Source: Rhizorhapis sp036570425
GTDB lineage: Bacteria > Pseudomonadota > Alphaproteobacteria > Sphingomonadales > Sphingomonadaceae
DNA: 64,000 nt
Direction of reading: 5' to 3'
Assembly (NCBI GenBank): GCA_036570425.1
Contig: DATCYF010000018.1
Span: 197,152-261,151 of the forward strand
The notes under the pieces are model-generated. The model was not told the DNA's origin. It made no database searches and was given only the letters and a program-made list of their open reading frames with translations. The position numbers and the translations under genes are program-made. Below are positions 17,688-27,047 of this stretch, one piece after another (the first letter of the stretch is position 1; each line of letters begins with the position of its first letter).

Positions 17688-18458
17688 GTGAAAACCGCTG
17701 ACATCGAACGATCGAGCTTCTGGAAACGCTCGCATCATCTGGATCGGATGACGCTGCGAGATCTGGTCGTCGCTTATTTTCAATATCCGGCAATCATCGC
17801 TTATCTGGCACTGGCGGCGGTGGCAGCGGCGGTCTGGGTCTATAATCCCGCTCCAACGGTTCCGACGATAGCTGCGATTGTCATTTCCATCCTGCTTTAT
17901 CCGTTGGTCTGGTATGCTCTCCATCGCTGGGTCCTGCACAGCAACTGGATGTTCAAGGTGCCCTTTCTCGCAGGCACCTGGAAGCGAATCCATTACGATC
18001 ACCACCAGGACCCCAATCATCTGGAAGTCCTGTTCGGCGCTCTGCATACGACGCTGCCCACCATCGCGCTCGCGACCGCGCCGATCGGCTATGCCCTGGG
18101 CGGCCTGGGCGGGGCGGCTATTGCCTTGTCGACGGGTCTTCTCACGACCTGCTTTTATGAATTCTGCCACTGCATCCAGCATTTGTCCTACAAGCCGAAG
18201 AGCAAATTTCTGGCGGCGATGAAGGCGCGGCACATGGCTCACCATTTCCATGACGAAAAAGGCAATTACGGGATCACCAACTTCTTTTGGGATCGCCTGT
18301 TCGGCACGTTCTACGAACGGCACGAGCGCAAGGAGAAGAGCCCCACCGTATTCAACCTGGGATATACCGAGGAAGTGGCGCGGATTTACCCACAGGTGAA
18401 GGAATTGTCGGGCGGGGTCGTCGCTACCGGCCATCCCCGCCAGCGCGACCGGCACTGA
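17688..18458 (+). CDS. Sterol desaturase/fatty acid hydroxylase superfamily protein
   Basis: A 256-residue membrane di-iron oxygenase. The histidine clusters are HRWVLH (79-84), HYDHH (102-106), HCIQH (161-165) and HMAHHFH (182-188), the metal ligands of this superfamily, among four hydrophobic segments. The C-terminal GNYGITNFFWDRLFGTFY is conserved. It would hydroxylate or desaturate a lipid chain at the membrane; sphingolipid or lipid A chains are candidates but nothing here fixes the substrate. GTG start at 17688 with GAGG 7 nt upstream. Confidence 0.83.
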   Translation: MKTADIERSSFWKRSHHLDRMTLRDLVVAYFQYPAIIAYLALAAVAAAVWVYNPAPTVPTIAAIVISILLYPLVWYALHRWVLHSNWMFKVPFLAGTWKRIHYDHHQDPNHLEVLFGALHTTLPTIALATAPIGYALGGLGGAAIALSTGLLTTCFYEFCHCIQHLSYKPKSKFLAAMKARHMAHHFHDEKGNYGITNFFWDRLFGTFYERHERKEKSPTVFNLGYTEEVARIYPQVKELSGGVVATGHPRQRDRH

Positions 18459-18596
18459 CCTGTCCAGTTGCCGGGCTTGATTTCCCGCCTGTCCTGAATA
18501 GCACTGAGCCTGCTGAAATCATGTATGGAAAGGCTGCGCCAGCGCTTCGATACGGGTCTTCTTCGCTCAGCCTCTTCTCAGCACGAACGGGAATTT

Positions 18597-19754
18597 ATGC
18601 ACGCCAATATCGTCACCGTCAGCCCCGTATCAGGCAAAGCCGATCTGAAGGCCTTTGTTGATTTACCCTGGTCGATTTACGCCAACGATCCAAATTGGGT
18701 GCCGCCGCTGAAGAGCGAGGTCTATGGCCTTATAACCCCGGGCAAAAATCCCTGGTTCGAACATGGCGAGGCGCAATATTTCCTCTGCCGTCGGGCAGGC
18801 GAAGTCACTGGCCGCATTTCCGCCCATATCGATCATCTCGCGCTTACCATGTCCGTGGAGCAGGGCATGGGTCCGGGCACGGGCAACTGGGGCTTGCTGG
18901 AAGCCAAGGACGAAGAAAGCGCCACGGCGCTCATCCGCACTGCGGAACAATGGCTGCGTGACAAGGGCATGACCCGCGTGCTGGGTCCCCTTTCCATCTC
19001 AATCTGGGAAGAGCCAGGCCTGCTGGTGCAAGGCCATGACCATCCCCCAACGGTCATGATGGGCCATAACAGTCCTGCTTATCAGTCGTGGATAGAGGCG
19101 CTGGGCTATAATCCGGTCAAGCAGCTCAAGACTTATGAGCTGGACATCACGAACGATTTCCCGCCGCTCCTTCAGCGGATCATTCAGTCAGGCGAAAAGA
19201 ATCCGCGCATCCGCATCCGCAAGGTGGACAAGTCCCGCTTTGATGAGGAAGCCGCGATCATTCTTTCCATCCTGAACGATGCCTGGGGCAATAATTGGGG
19301 CTTCGTCCCGATCACTGATGCTGAGGTGGCCCATACCGGCAAGAAACTGAAGCCAATTGTGTTCGAGGACTTGATCCGCATTGCCGAGCTGGACGGCGAA
19401 CCGGTCGCCTTCATGATGACGCTGCCGGACTTCAACGAAGCGATTAAGCCCCTTAATGGGTCGCTCTTTCCCTTTGGCTGGATCAAGCTGCTCAGGTGGC
19501 TGCATAAACCAAAATGCAGGACCATGCGTGTTCCCCTGATGGGCGTGGTGCAGAAGCTGCAGGCCAGCCGCCTGGCCAGCCAACTCGCATTCATGATGAT
19601 TGAATATATCCGTCGTTCCGCGATCGAGTCCTACGGCGCAACCCGGAGCGAAATCGGCTGGGTACTTGACGATAACCAAGGCATGAACGCCATAGCGGAC
19701 GCTATCGGCAGCAAGGTCAACAAGGTCTATCAAATTTACGACAAGGCACTTTGA
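18597..19754 (+). CDS. GNAT-fold N-acetyltransferase-like protein of unknown substrate
   Basis: A 385-residue cytoplasmic protein. It starts with VTVSPVSGKADLKAFVDLPW and carries YANDPNWVPPL, the signature of a widespread uncharacterised GNAT-like family. The middle has LGPLSISIWEEPGLLVQG and the end GATRSEIGWVLDDN and VNKVYQIYDK, which fit a second GNAT lobe. ATG at 18597 was chosen because family members begin just before this motif; an ATG at 18525 would add 24 unsupported residues. No neighbour hints at its substrate. It is convergent with xthA. Confidence 0.7.
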   Translation: MHANIVTVSPVSGKADLKAFVDLPWSIYANDPNWVPPLKSEVYGLITPGKNPWFEHGEAQYFLCRRAGEVTGRISAHIDHLALTMSVEQGMGPGTGNWGLLEAKDEESATALIRTAEQWLRDKGMTRVLGPLSISIWEEPGLLVQGHDHPPTVMMGHNSPAYQSWIEALGYNPVKQLKTYELDITNDFPPLLQRIIQSGEKNPRIRIRKVDKSRFDEEAAIILSILNDAWGNNWGFVPITDAEVAHTGKKLKPIVFEDLIRIAELDGEPVAFMMTLPDFNEAIKPLNGSLFPFGWIKLLRWLHKPKCRTMRVPLMGVVQKLQASRLASQLAFMMIEYIRRSAIESYGATRSEIGWVLDDNQGMNAIADAIGSKVNKVYQIYDKAL

Positions 19755-19791
19755 CGGCTCTGCGCGCATTTATTGAGATTGAACGCACTCT

Positions 19792-20562
19792 CTAGCGCAA
19801 GTTGATCCAGACCGGCGCGTGATCGCTGGCCTTTTCACGGCCACGATATTCCTTGTCCACCTGCGCGTCGGTCAGGCGATCAGCGGCCATTGGGCTGAGC
19901 AGGAAATGATCGATGCGGAAACCGGCATCCCGTTGCCAGGCGCCGGCCTGATAGTCCCAGAAGGTCCACACGCCGCCCGCCGGATGCCGACTCTCCAGCG
20001 CGTCAGTCCATCCGTCGCCCAGCAGGCGGCGGTAGGCGGCGCGACTTTCCGGCTGCATCAGCGCATCATTCTGCATGGCGCGGGTTGAAAATACGTCGCG
20101 ATCATGCGGGATGACGTTATAGTCCCCCGCGAGCACAGCCGGGATTTCCTCCGCCAATATCTCCGTTGCGCGGTCGCGTAACCGCTTCATCCAGCGCAAC
20201 TTGTAGTCGAACTTCGGCCCGGGCTGCGGATTTCCGTTCGGGAGATAGATGCTGGCAACGCGCAGGCCCTTTACGTCTGCCTCTATATAGCGACTATGTT
20301 CATCCTCGGGCTCCCCCTCAAGGCCGCGCTTTACTTCTACCGGGTCTTCGCCGCGAGCCAGGATAGCGACGCCGTTGAAGCCCTTCTGCCCATGCCAGAT
20401 GCAGCCATAGCCGATGTCGCGAATGTCCTTTTCAGGAAATGTCTCATCGGACGTCTTGAGTTCCTGCAGGCAGACGATGTCGGGCTGCGTCTCCGTCAGC
20501 CATTCCAGCAGGCGAGGCAGGCGGGCCTTGATCCCGTTGATGTTGTAGGTCGCTATGCGCAT
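19792..20562 (-). CDS. xthA: Exodeoxyribonuclease III (AP endonuclease)
   Basis: A 256-residue ExoIII/APE1-family nuclease. It opens MRIATYNINGIKARL, with the metal-binding Glu in CLQELKTSDETFP, the AGDYNVIPHDRDV catalytic Asp/Asn block, and the C-terminal FRIDHFLLSP and ASDHAPVW motif with the catalytic His. It repairs abasic sites and removes 3' blocking groups. The ATG at 20562 matches the family start; an upstream ATG would add eight residues. It stands alone, with a small REP-like hairpin just upstream. Confidence 0.93.
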   Translation of the reverse strand: MRIATYNINGIKARLPRLLEWLTETQPDIVCLQELKTSDETFPEKDIRDIGYGCIWHGQKGFNGVAILARGEDPVEVKRGLEGEPEDEHSRYIEADVKGLRVASIYLPNGNPQPGPKFDYKLRWMKRLRDRATEILAEEIPAVLAGDYNVIPHDRDVFSTRAMQNDALMQPESRAAYRRLLGDGWTDALESRHPAGGVWTFWDYQAGAWQRDAGFRIDHFLLSPMAADRLTDAQVDKEYRGREKASDHAPVWINLR

Positions 20563-20593
20563 AAATCTCTGCCTTGATCCAATCAATCCTCAC

Positions 20594-20610
20594 TCCCGCG
20601 AAGGCAGGGA
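20594..20610. repeat. REP-like hairpin (CCCGCGAAGGCAGGG core)
   Basis: TCCCGC (20594-20599), loop GAAG, then GCAGGGA (20604-20610), a stem with one bulged A. It lies between xthA and erpA. Its core matches, on the opposite strand, the CCCGCCTTCGCAGG hairpin at 61982-62001. Confidence 0.5.
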
Positions 20611-20690
20611 AATCACCAATGCGCATCCGGCAGATAACGCAGAAGGCGGATTTCCGACTTCACGGAATGACGAGTATCTGAAAGAAGGTC

Positions 20691-21017
20691 TTAAACCGAA
20701 AAACTGGACCCGCAACCGCAACCCGACGCCGCGTTGGGATTAGTCACCTTGAAGGCGCTACCGCCCAGATCTTCCACGAAGTCCACCGCAGAGCCCCGCA
20801 CAAGGTCCAGACTCACTGCGTCCACGACGAGTTTCACTCCGTCCTGCTCAACGGAGACATCGTCGCCTTCGATTTCATCAGCCAGACCAAACCGGTATTG
20901 AAAGCCGGAACAGCCGCCGCCTTCAACGGCCAGCCGTAAAATGGCAGGTTTACGCTGCTGCTTAGCAATCGCAGCGACACGCGCAGCCGCGGACGGGGTA
21001 AGAATGATGTCAGCCAT
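20691..21017 (-). CDS. erpA: Iron-sulfur cluster insertion protein ErpA/IscA type
   Basis: A 108-residue HesB/IscA-family carrier. The three cluster-ligand cysteines are Cys36 (GGGCSGFQY), Cys100 and Cys102 (GCGCGSSF). It accepts an Fe-S cluster and passes it to apo-enzymes. The ATG at 21017 (MADIILTP) fits the family; an upstream ATG would add 21 residues. ErpA is preferred over IscA because of the single-copy setting, away from isc or suf genes, but the two cannot be separated by eye with certainty. Confidence 0.87.
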   Translation of the reverse strand: MADIILTPSAAARVAAIAKQQRKPAILRLAVEGGGCSGFQYRFGLADEIEGDDVSVEQDGVKLVVDAVSLDLVRGSAVDFVEDLGGSAFKVTNPNAASGCGCGSSFSV

Positions 21018-21170
21018 AAGCTCAAGATAGGGAACCGCGAGGGAACCGGCAAGGCGAATAGCTTTGCGAGACGACTTCAAATCAGGAGAGAGAAGGCAAG
21101 TCTTCGAAAAGAGGCTTTCCCGGACTCCGCAGGCGATCAGCTAGACACCACGAAACAGTCGGTGCCGGGC

Positions 21171-21893
21171 TTATTCCTCTTCCGGACCGCCCATGGCGAG
21201 CGGTGGCTTTGTGTTCAAGGCCAGGACATAATCTCCCGACTTCACGAAAGGCACCGGATTGACGGCTTCGCCATCGATACGAACTTCATAATGAAGGTGG
21301 CTGCCCGTCGAGCGACCAGTCGAACCCATCAGGCCGATGACCTGCCCGCGTCGTACGCGCTGGTTCGGCTCCACAATCAGCTTGGACATATGACCATAGC
21401 GGGTCGAAATGCCGTCGCCATGATTGATTTCGATCAGATTGCCATAACCTCCGGCCCGTCCGGACCGGCTGACGATGCCGTCCGCAGTGGCATAGATCGG
21501 AGTGCCGACTGGTCCGGGAATATCGATGCCCTTATGAGCGCGGCGGTGACCGTTGAAGGGATCGGAACGCACGCCATAATTGCTGGTCAGCGAAATGTGA
21601 TCGACCGGCTTGCGCGACGGAATGGAAACGGTGGCATGGGCCACATTGTCCATCTTCTTCCAGGACGTAAAAATGGCGCGGAAATCAGCATCGGTCGGCG
21701 CAGCCGCCTGTACGCCCAACGCCTCATCATCCTGACTGTCCATCACAACATCGGAGGCCATGACAGGAGCGGCGGCGGAAACGGCGACTCCAACAAGGAC
21801 AATCTTCAAAGCGGAACGGGCGGCGGGGAACAGATTTTCCGGGAAATGGCGGAACAAGCCTGTGCGGCCATCGTTCTTCGCTTTGAAATACAT
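21171..21893 (-). CDS. M23 family metallopeptidase (LytM domain)
   Basis: A 240-residue periplasmic protein with an N-terminal membrane/signal segment at about 28-46. The peptidase domain has the zinc ligands His120 and Asp124 (HKGIDIPG) and His199-x-His201 (HLHYEV), so it looks catalytically complete. It would cleave peptidoglycan cross-links during growth or division. It is a short, single-domain member without the coiled coil of EnvC-type activators. No obvious operon partner. Confidence 0.87.
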   Translation of the reverse strand: MYFKAKNDGRTGLFRHFPENLFPAARSALKIVLVGVAVSAAAPVMASDVVMDSQDDEALGVQAAAPTDADFRAIFTSWKKMDNVAHATVSIPSRKPVDHISLTSNYGVRSDPFNGHRRAHKGIDIPGPVGTPIYATADGIVSRSGRAGGYGNLIEINHGDGISTRYGHMSKLIVEPNQRVRRGQVIGLMGSTGRSTGSHLHYEVRIDGEAVNPVPFVKSGDYVLALNTKPPLAMGGPEEE

Positions 21894-21996
21894 GCAGACC
21901 CCGACTTTTTCTTCTGCGCCAGGGAACCCCCTTGGTCGCTAACTCGTTGACAGGCGGTAACGGCCTGATCTCTGAGGCACATCTGCACACCCAGTC

Positions 21997-22803
21997 TTAT
22001 CGCGCAAGCGCCGCGTAATATTCACGCGTCAAACCGGCTTGTCGACGCGCCGAGTCGTTGAACGGGGGCTTCAGCGCACCGCGAAAATGGCAATTTACAA
22101 GGTTTTGGTAATGATTTTCGGGACTAATCCCTTTTCGCTTCGTCGCTACACCGAACCATTTCGTGCCTGCAGCAACGTGGCGAATCTCATCGCGATAGAT
22201 TCGCTGCAGCATCCGCGCTGATGTGAAATCCCCTGCCTGTTCGAACCGCTCGATCGTTTGCGGGGTGATGTCCAGCGCCCGCGCCTCCAACACCATTGGA
22301 ACAATCGCAAGCCGCGCCATCACGTCATGGGCGGTATCCTGTGCGGCCTCCCACAGTCCGTCATGCGCTGGAAGCGCTCCGTAATAGCTGCCATATTGCC
22401 GCAGGCGGCGGTCAAGCAGCGCGAAATGCATCGCCTCGTCCGCGCCTACGCGCATCCAGTCATCCGCGAATTCGGGCCCGAACTCCGCCCCGAACCGGCC
22501 CACAAGATCGAAGGCCAGGTCGATGGCGACGAACTCGATGTGCGCCAAAGCGTGCAGCATGGCCACGCGCGCACGATCCGATCCGCCTTTCCCCCGCTTC
22601 GGCATGTGCGATGGCGGCAACAGTTCAGGCTTATCGGGCCTCGCAGGCCGGTCCGGCAACACAGTGTCGAAAACATGCGCGAGCCGCCCGAGACGCCAAT
22701 TGCGGGCAGCAGCGCGCGCTGCCATCACCTTTGCATGAGGATCAGCGGTCAGCAGAACAGTAGAGGCCGCTTCACCCAAGGTGGTTATCACGGCATCAGC
22801 CAT
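21997..22803 (-). CDS. DUF455 ferritin-like domain protein
   Basis: A 268-residue all-helical protein. Metal-ligand-type residues lie in HIEFVAIDLAFD, GADEAMHF, VLEARALD and RDEIRHV, the ExxH pattern of ferritin-like di-iron proteins. The DUF455 family is sometimes linked to MiaE-like tRNA hydroxylases, but its function is not established. The ATG at 22803 overlaps the bcp stop by 8 nt, so the gene is translationally coupled to the peroxiredoxin, hinting at a shared oxidative-stress setting. Confidence 0.82.
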   Translation of the reverse strand: MADAVITTLGEAASTVLLTADPHAKVMAARAAARNWRLGRLAHVFDTVLPDRPARPDKPELLPPSHMPKRGKGGSDRARVAMLHALAHIEFVAIDLAFDLVGRFGAEFGPEFADDWMRVGADEAMHFALLDRRLRQYGSYYGALPAHDGLWEAAQDTAHDVMARLAIVPMVLEARALDITPQTIERFEQAGDFTSARMLQRIYRDEIRHVAAGTKWFGVATKRKGISPENHYQNLVNCHFRGALKPPFNDSARRQAGLTREYYAALAR

Positions 22804-23260
22804 GGGCTCGGGCCGCCTCCAGCACCTCTTGCGCATGGCCCGCAACCTTCACCTTGGGCCAGACGCGAACGACCTTGCCCTGCCCGGCGATCAGGAATGT
22901 CGCACGGGCTATTCCCATATAGGTCCGGCCATACATGCTTTTTTCAATCCAGGTGCCAAAGGCCTCGCAAAAGCCGCCCTTTTCGTCGGAAGCAAGGTCC
23001 ACCTTCAGGTCATATTTCCCGATGAAGCGCGCAAGCTTCTTCACCGGGTCTTTCGATACGCCAAGCACGGAAACGCCCAGCTTGTCGAATTCGTCCTTCA
23101 GCGCGGAAAAATCCTTCGCCTCATTGGTGCAGCCGGGGGTATCCGCCTTGGGATAGAAATAGAGCACCAGCGGCCGTTCCGCATAGCGTTCAAGCGTGAA
23201 GGTCTGCCCATCCACACCTTCCAGCGGGGCGTTTGGAACCCGCTCGCCTTCACTCACCAT
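22796..23260 (-). CDS. bcp: Thiol peroxidase Bcp (peroxiredoxin)
   Basis: About 154 residues of the BCP/PrxQ peroxiredoxin family, which reduces peroxides using thioredoxin. The peroxidatic Cys44 is in KADTPGCTNEAKDF. The PrxQ resolving Cys normally five residues later is absent (Lys there); Cys98 (GGFCEAFG) might serve instead, or the enzyme may be 1-Cys. The start at 23260 has GGGGAAG upstream; ATG at 23275 would add five residues. Either start overlaps the end of glnE, so the order is glnE-bcp-DUF455 in one unit. Confidence 0.9.
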   Translation of the reverse strand: MVSEGERVPNAPLEGVDGQTFTLERYAERPLVLYFYPKADTPGCTNEAKDFSALKDEFDKLGVSVLGVSKDPVKKLARFIGKYDLKVDLASDEKGGFCEAFGTWIEKSMYGRTYMGIARATFLIAGQGKVVRVWPKVKVAGHAQEVLEAARAHG

Positions 23261-25949
23261 CTTCAGCTTCCCCATATTGTTCCACAATGGCCCGCCATCG
23301 TTGGTCAACGCTTTGCCGCGCCTCCTCATAGCTTGCAAGCAGATCGTCCCAACTTTGGCAGCCGCAGGCGCGCGCCACCAGAGGGCGGGTGGCCTCGGCG
23401 GGTTCCTGAGCACCGGGGGCTGCCAGCCGCGACACAACCAAATAGCGGGTGAGCAGTTCATGCGCCCTGATAAGCTCTGGTGGCAACAGCCCCAACGCCA
23501 CCAGGTCCGCCAGCGCATCGTCCAGGCGCGGCGCGAAGCCCGCATCATGAGTAAACTGGGTCACATGAATGAGGAACTCCAGATCGATAAGCCCGCCTCC
23601 CACCAGCTTGGCATCGAGCGGCCCTGAGGGTGGTTTGTGGCGGGCGATATCACCCCGCATCTTCACAGCATCGCGAATGAAGGCGGGAAGATCGCGCGTC
23701 ATGTGCAGCGTTTCGTCAATAATGGACTTCAGCGCACTGCGGCTGGCCGCTGATCCATAGACCGGCCGAGCCCGCGTCAAAGCCAGATGCTCCCAGGTCC
23801 AGGCCGCTTCCTTCTGATAACGCTCGAAACTATCGAACGAAACCGCCAGCAGCCCCTGAGCGCCGGAGGGGCGCAACCTTGTGTCGACTTCGTAAAGAGG
23901 GCCCGAAGCTGTCTGCACCGACATGGCATTGCTGATCCGCTGCACCAGCCGATTATAATATTGCGTGGCCCCCAACGGCCTGCGTCCGTCGGACTCTCCT
24001 GTAAAATCGCCGCTGAACAAATAGATGAGATCCAGGTCGGAGGCATGGGTGAGCGCTCCGCCACCAAGCCGGCCCAGCGCCAATATGGCAAGCTCGCTGC
24101 CCGGCACGCGGCCATGCTGCGTCTCGAACTCCCGGATAGTCGCGTCAGCCAGAGTCACCAGCGCCGCCTCGGCAATCCGTGCATAATCGACCGCTACGGC
24201 CAGTGGGTCGCGTCTTCCTTCAATGATCTGCACCCCCAGCGCGAAGCGACGATCGCCCACTCTCTGCCGCACGCGGTCCAGCAGAATTTGATAATCCTCG
24301 CCGGGCTCCAGCACTGAAAACAGTCGTACGAGTTCGGGAACGTCCGGCTGCGGATCGAAAGCGGTCGCGTCGATCAGCCCGTCAAGTAACTCGGTTCGCT
24401 GCGCCAGCGCCTCAGCCAAGACAGGCGCATGGCTGAGTATCTCGCTGAGCATGGCTGTCAGCCCCGGCCGGGCTTCCAGCAACTTGAAAAAATTAATGGC
24501 GCTCGGCAGACGGCAAATCATCGTGTCGAGCCGATTGAGGGCTGCCGCGGGATCAGGGGCGCGGGCAATCGCTGCCATCAGTCCGGGCAACACGGCCTCC
24601 AATGCGGAGAGCGCCGCCTTGCTGCGCAGGGCCCGCACTGTTCCCCCGCGCCAATGGGCAACACGCGCCACGGGAGCCGTCGCGTCGGGGAAACCCATTG
24701 CCTCCATCTGCTCACCCAGTTTCACGGGGTCCTTCGACAATGTGCCGGAGGTTTCCGAGCCGATCAGCCCATCATAAATCGTGGCTGTGCGCTCGACATG
24801 CGGGCGCAGCAAGTCGAACAGGGCTTCGCTCCCGTCCAGCCCGTGCAGACCTGCGACCAGCGCCAGCCCCTCCGCGCTTTTGGGCAGGTTATGGGTTTGC
24901 TGGTCCTCGACCATCTGTAACCTGTGCTCAATGGTCCGGAAAAGCACATATGCGGCGTCCAGGTCCGCCGCCACATCGCCGCTTATGATTCCTCCATCGC
25001 GCAAGGCAATGAGGGCGTCGCGGGTGCCCGGCGCGCGCAATTCGCTGTGGCGTCCGCCATGAATGAGTTGATGCACCTGAGCGAAGAATTCGACCTCCCG
25101 AATGCCGCCCCTGCCACGCTTCAGGTCATAGCCAGGCCCGAATGCCTGCCCTTGCGCATAATGGTCCCGGATGCGGCGAGAGATGTCGGTGATCTGGTCG
25201 ATGGCGCTGAAATCCAGCGACCGCCGCCAAACGAACGGCCGGATGGAACGAAGGAAATCCTCGCCCAATCCCTTGTCCCCCGCAGCCGCGCGGGCGCGAA
25301 TGAAGGCCGCCTGTTCCCAGCCAAGCGCGGTCGATTCATAATAGGAAATGGCCGCGTCCACAGGCAACACAATCGGGGTCGCTTCAGGGGATGGCCGCAA
25401 GCGCAAATCGACGCGAAACACATAACCGTCGCCGTCGCGGGCGCTCAACAATTCGACGACGCGCCGGCCGATCCGCTGGGCTGCGTCGATCGGATCTTCC
25501 CGCGCGCGGCGCGGCAGGGTCTCAGGATCGAAGAGGAAGATCGGATCGATGTCCGAACTGTAGTTCAATTCACGGCTGCCATGCTTGCCAAGCGCGATCA
25601 CGGCAAATCCGCGCGGTTCGGCGTCAGGCACACGCTCCGCAAAGGCCGTCGCAATGGCTTCGTCCAGCGCAGTGTCTGCAAAGTCGGACAGAGTACGCGT
25701 AACGCGGTTCAAATCCCATGCGCCGGAAAGATCCGCTATCGCCGTGACAAGGGCAATGGCGTTGCGCCGCCACCGGAGCGCCTGCCCTGTGCCCGCAGCA
25801 CCTTCGCCAGCAGCCTGAGCAAGTGCATAAGCCTCCTCGACTCTTCCGGACTCCAGCAAGCCTGATATCTGCGGATTCCGTTCGATCGTCCGCGCCAGAA
25901 ATCCTGAAAACGCCCGCGCGCGGGCCAGCGCTGACGAAACATCATTCAT
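23250..25949 (-). CDS. glnE: Bifunctional glutamine synthetase adenylyltransferase/adenylyl-removing enzyme
   Basis: An 899-residue GlnE with two nucleotidyltransferase domains. The N-terminal removase domain has GSRELNYSSDIDPIFLFD and the C-terminal transferase domain GGGALTHASDLDLIYLFSGD, both with the G-S/T-x10-D-x-D pattern, each followed by a helical PII-uridylyl-transferase-associated region. It adjusts glutamine synthetase activity by adenylylation in response to PII. It heads a minus-strand group with bcp and the DUF455 gene. Confidence 0.93.
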   Translation of the reverse strand: MNDVSSALARARAFSGFLARTIERNPQISGLLESGRVEEAYALAQAAGEGAAGTGQALRWRRNAIALVTAIADLSGAWDLNRVTRTLSDFADTALDEAIATAFAERVPDAEPRGFAVIALGKHGSRELNYSSDIDPIFLFDPETLPRRAREDPIDAAQRIGRRVVELLSARDGDGYVFRVDLRLRPSPEATPIVLPVDAAISYYESTALGWEQAAFIRARAAAGDKGLGEDFLRSIRPFVWRRSLDFSAIDQITDISRRIRDHYAQGQAFGPGYDLKRGRGGIREVEFFAQVHQLIHGGRHSELRAPGTRDALIALRDGGIISGDVAADLDAAYVLFRTIEHRLQMVEDQQTHNLPKSAEGLALVAGLHGLDGSEALFDLLRPHVERTATIYDGLIGSETSGTLSKDPVKLGEQMEAMGFPDATAPVARVAHWRGGTVRALRSKAALSALEAVLPGLMAAIARAPDPAAALNRLDTMICRLPSAINFFKLLEARPGLTAMLSEILSHAPVLAEALAQRTELLDGLIDATAFDPQPDVPELVRLFSVLEPGEDYQILLDRVRQRVGDRRFALGVQIIEGRRDPLAVAVDYARIAEAALVTLADATIREFETQHGRVPGSELAILALGRLGGGALTHASDLDLIYLFSGDFTGESDGRRPLGATQYYNRLVQRISNAMSVQTASGPLYEVDTRLRPSGAQGLLAVSFDSFERYQKEAAWTWEHLALTRARPVYGSAASRSALKSIIDETLHMTRDLPAFIRDAVKMRGDIARHKPPSGPLDAKLVGGGLIDLEFLIHVTQFTHDAGFAPRLDDALADLVALGLLPPELIRAHELLTRYLVVSRLAAPGAQEPAEATRPLVARACGCQSWDDLLASYEEARQSVDQRWRAIVEQYGEAEDGE

Positions 25950-26049
25950 GCGCCATCATCCCGCTTTGCTGCCCACATATGTTATTTTCGCCTTTATTCG
26001 CCTGCAAAAATTTGAAGAAACTTTTCCACCGAATTTTCGTTAGTAAGCC

Positions 26050-26238
26050 ATGTCCACACCAAACAAAAGTTTAAGCACGGGTTGCACAGAGGACGGAAAC
26101 CAATATTTCGCGGTGCGTCGGCCGCCGATCCATGAGGGCGTCGGCCGCGCATTGCGTGCAGCTTATCAGGATCAGGAAACTGCTACGCCATTGGATATGA
26201 CGGAACTGATAGGCAAGCTGGATCGGATCGAGCTTTAA
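26050..26238 (+). CDS. NepR-like anti-sigma factor (second copy)
   Basis: A 62-residue protein. The region HEGVGRALRAAYQDQ followed by LDMTELIGKLD fits the NepR core (IGxxLRxxYDxxxxxxPxxLxxLLxxLD): two short helices that hold EcfG until phosphorylated PhyR displaces it. It is less canonical than the copy at 28372-28623. It ends 31 bp from the ecfG stop, tail to tail, so it is not in the usual nepR-ecfG operon. No EcfG-type promoter was found upstream. It could be a NepR2-type paralogue. Confidence 0.7.
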   Translation: MSTPNKSLSTGCTEDGNQYFAVRRPPIHEGVGRALRAAYQDQETATPLDMTELIGKLDRIEL

Positions 26239-26269
26239 TAAACCGCCCTGGCGATCAGCATCTGCGCCT

Positions 26270-26920
26270 TTATCGGCCTTGGCTGAGGCGGTCGACGTCG
26301 TCCATGATTTCGCTCAGCGCACCGTGTTCGCTGGTCGGCGTGGTGCGGCGTGAAGGGATAGCGCCCTCTTCCAATATATGCTCCAGCGCCGCCCGCCCGC
26401 GGGCGACGCGGCTCTTGATCGTACCGACGGCGACGTCGCAGATTTCGGCCGCCTCCTCATAGGCGAAGCCGCCTGCTCCGACCAGGATCAGGGCCTCGCG
26501 CTGGGATTGGGGCAATTCCATGAGCGCCCGTTGCATATCGGATAATTCGACTTGCTTGTCCTGCCCTGCCGGGGCGGCCAAAAGCCGGTCGGCGGCAAGA
26601 TCGTCCCATTCTCCTCGAAAGCGGGACCGCCGCATTTGCGAAAGATAATAGTTGCGCAGAATGATAAACGTCCACGCGCGCATGTTGGTGCCAGCCTGAA
26701 ACCGCTCACGCGCTGCCCAAGCCTTGAGTAGTGTTTCCTGCACCAAATCATCGGCAACATCGCGGTTGCCCGAAAGAGAGCGTCCAAAGGCGCGCAAATG
26801 AGGAATGACTTCCCCTAACTGCTTTTTGAACTCGGCATCGGACAAACTCGTCCGATCCCTCGGGTCCTCCGCGATCTCCGGCATATCGGCCCGGGAAGTA
26901 GGGGAATGGTCGTCCATCAT
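26270..26920 (-). CDS. ecfG: General stress response ECF sigma factor EcfG
   Basis: A 216-residue ECF sigma factor. Region 2 is RDVADDLVQETLLKAWAARERFQAGTNMRAWTFIILRN in outline (DDLVQETLLKAW and the RAWTF block), and region 4 is MELPQSQREALILVGAGGFAYEEAAEICD followed by VGTIKSRVARGR. It directs RNA polymerase to GGAAC...CGTT promoters. AGAGGGGG precedes the ATG. An EcfG-type promoter lies 290 bp upstream (27210-27234), with a 43-residue membrane protein gene in between, consistent with autoregulation. Confidence 0.93.
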   Translation of the reverse strand: MMDDHSPTSRADMPEIAEDPRDRTSLSDAEFKKQLGEVIPHLRAFGRSLSGNRDVADDLVQETLLKAWAARERFQAGTNMRAWTFIILRNYYLSQMRRSRFRGEWDDLAADRLLAAPAGQDKQVELSDMQRALMELPQSQREALILVGAGGFAYEEAAEICDVAVGTIKSRVARGRAALEHILEEGAIPSRRTTPTSEHGALSEIMDDVDRLSQGR

Positions 26921-27047
26921 TCGGCTGGCCCCCTCTTAACGTCACGCGTATGGTACACTGGCCCACACTTCTTGTAAAACAAGATCATTGCCTTCCGAAA
27001 ATTGATGACTTTTGCGGGTCCGCTGAAAACGGCGGACCTGCGCTGCC

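Noticed and set aside
27017..27038. GGTCCGC/GCGGACC hairpin as terminator of the small membrane gene
   Set aside because: Stem is good but no T-tract follows on the minus strand; it might be an RNA structure, so I did not list it as a terminator.
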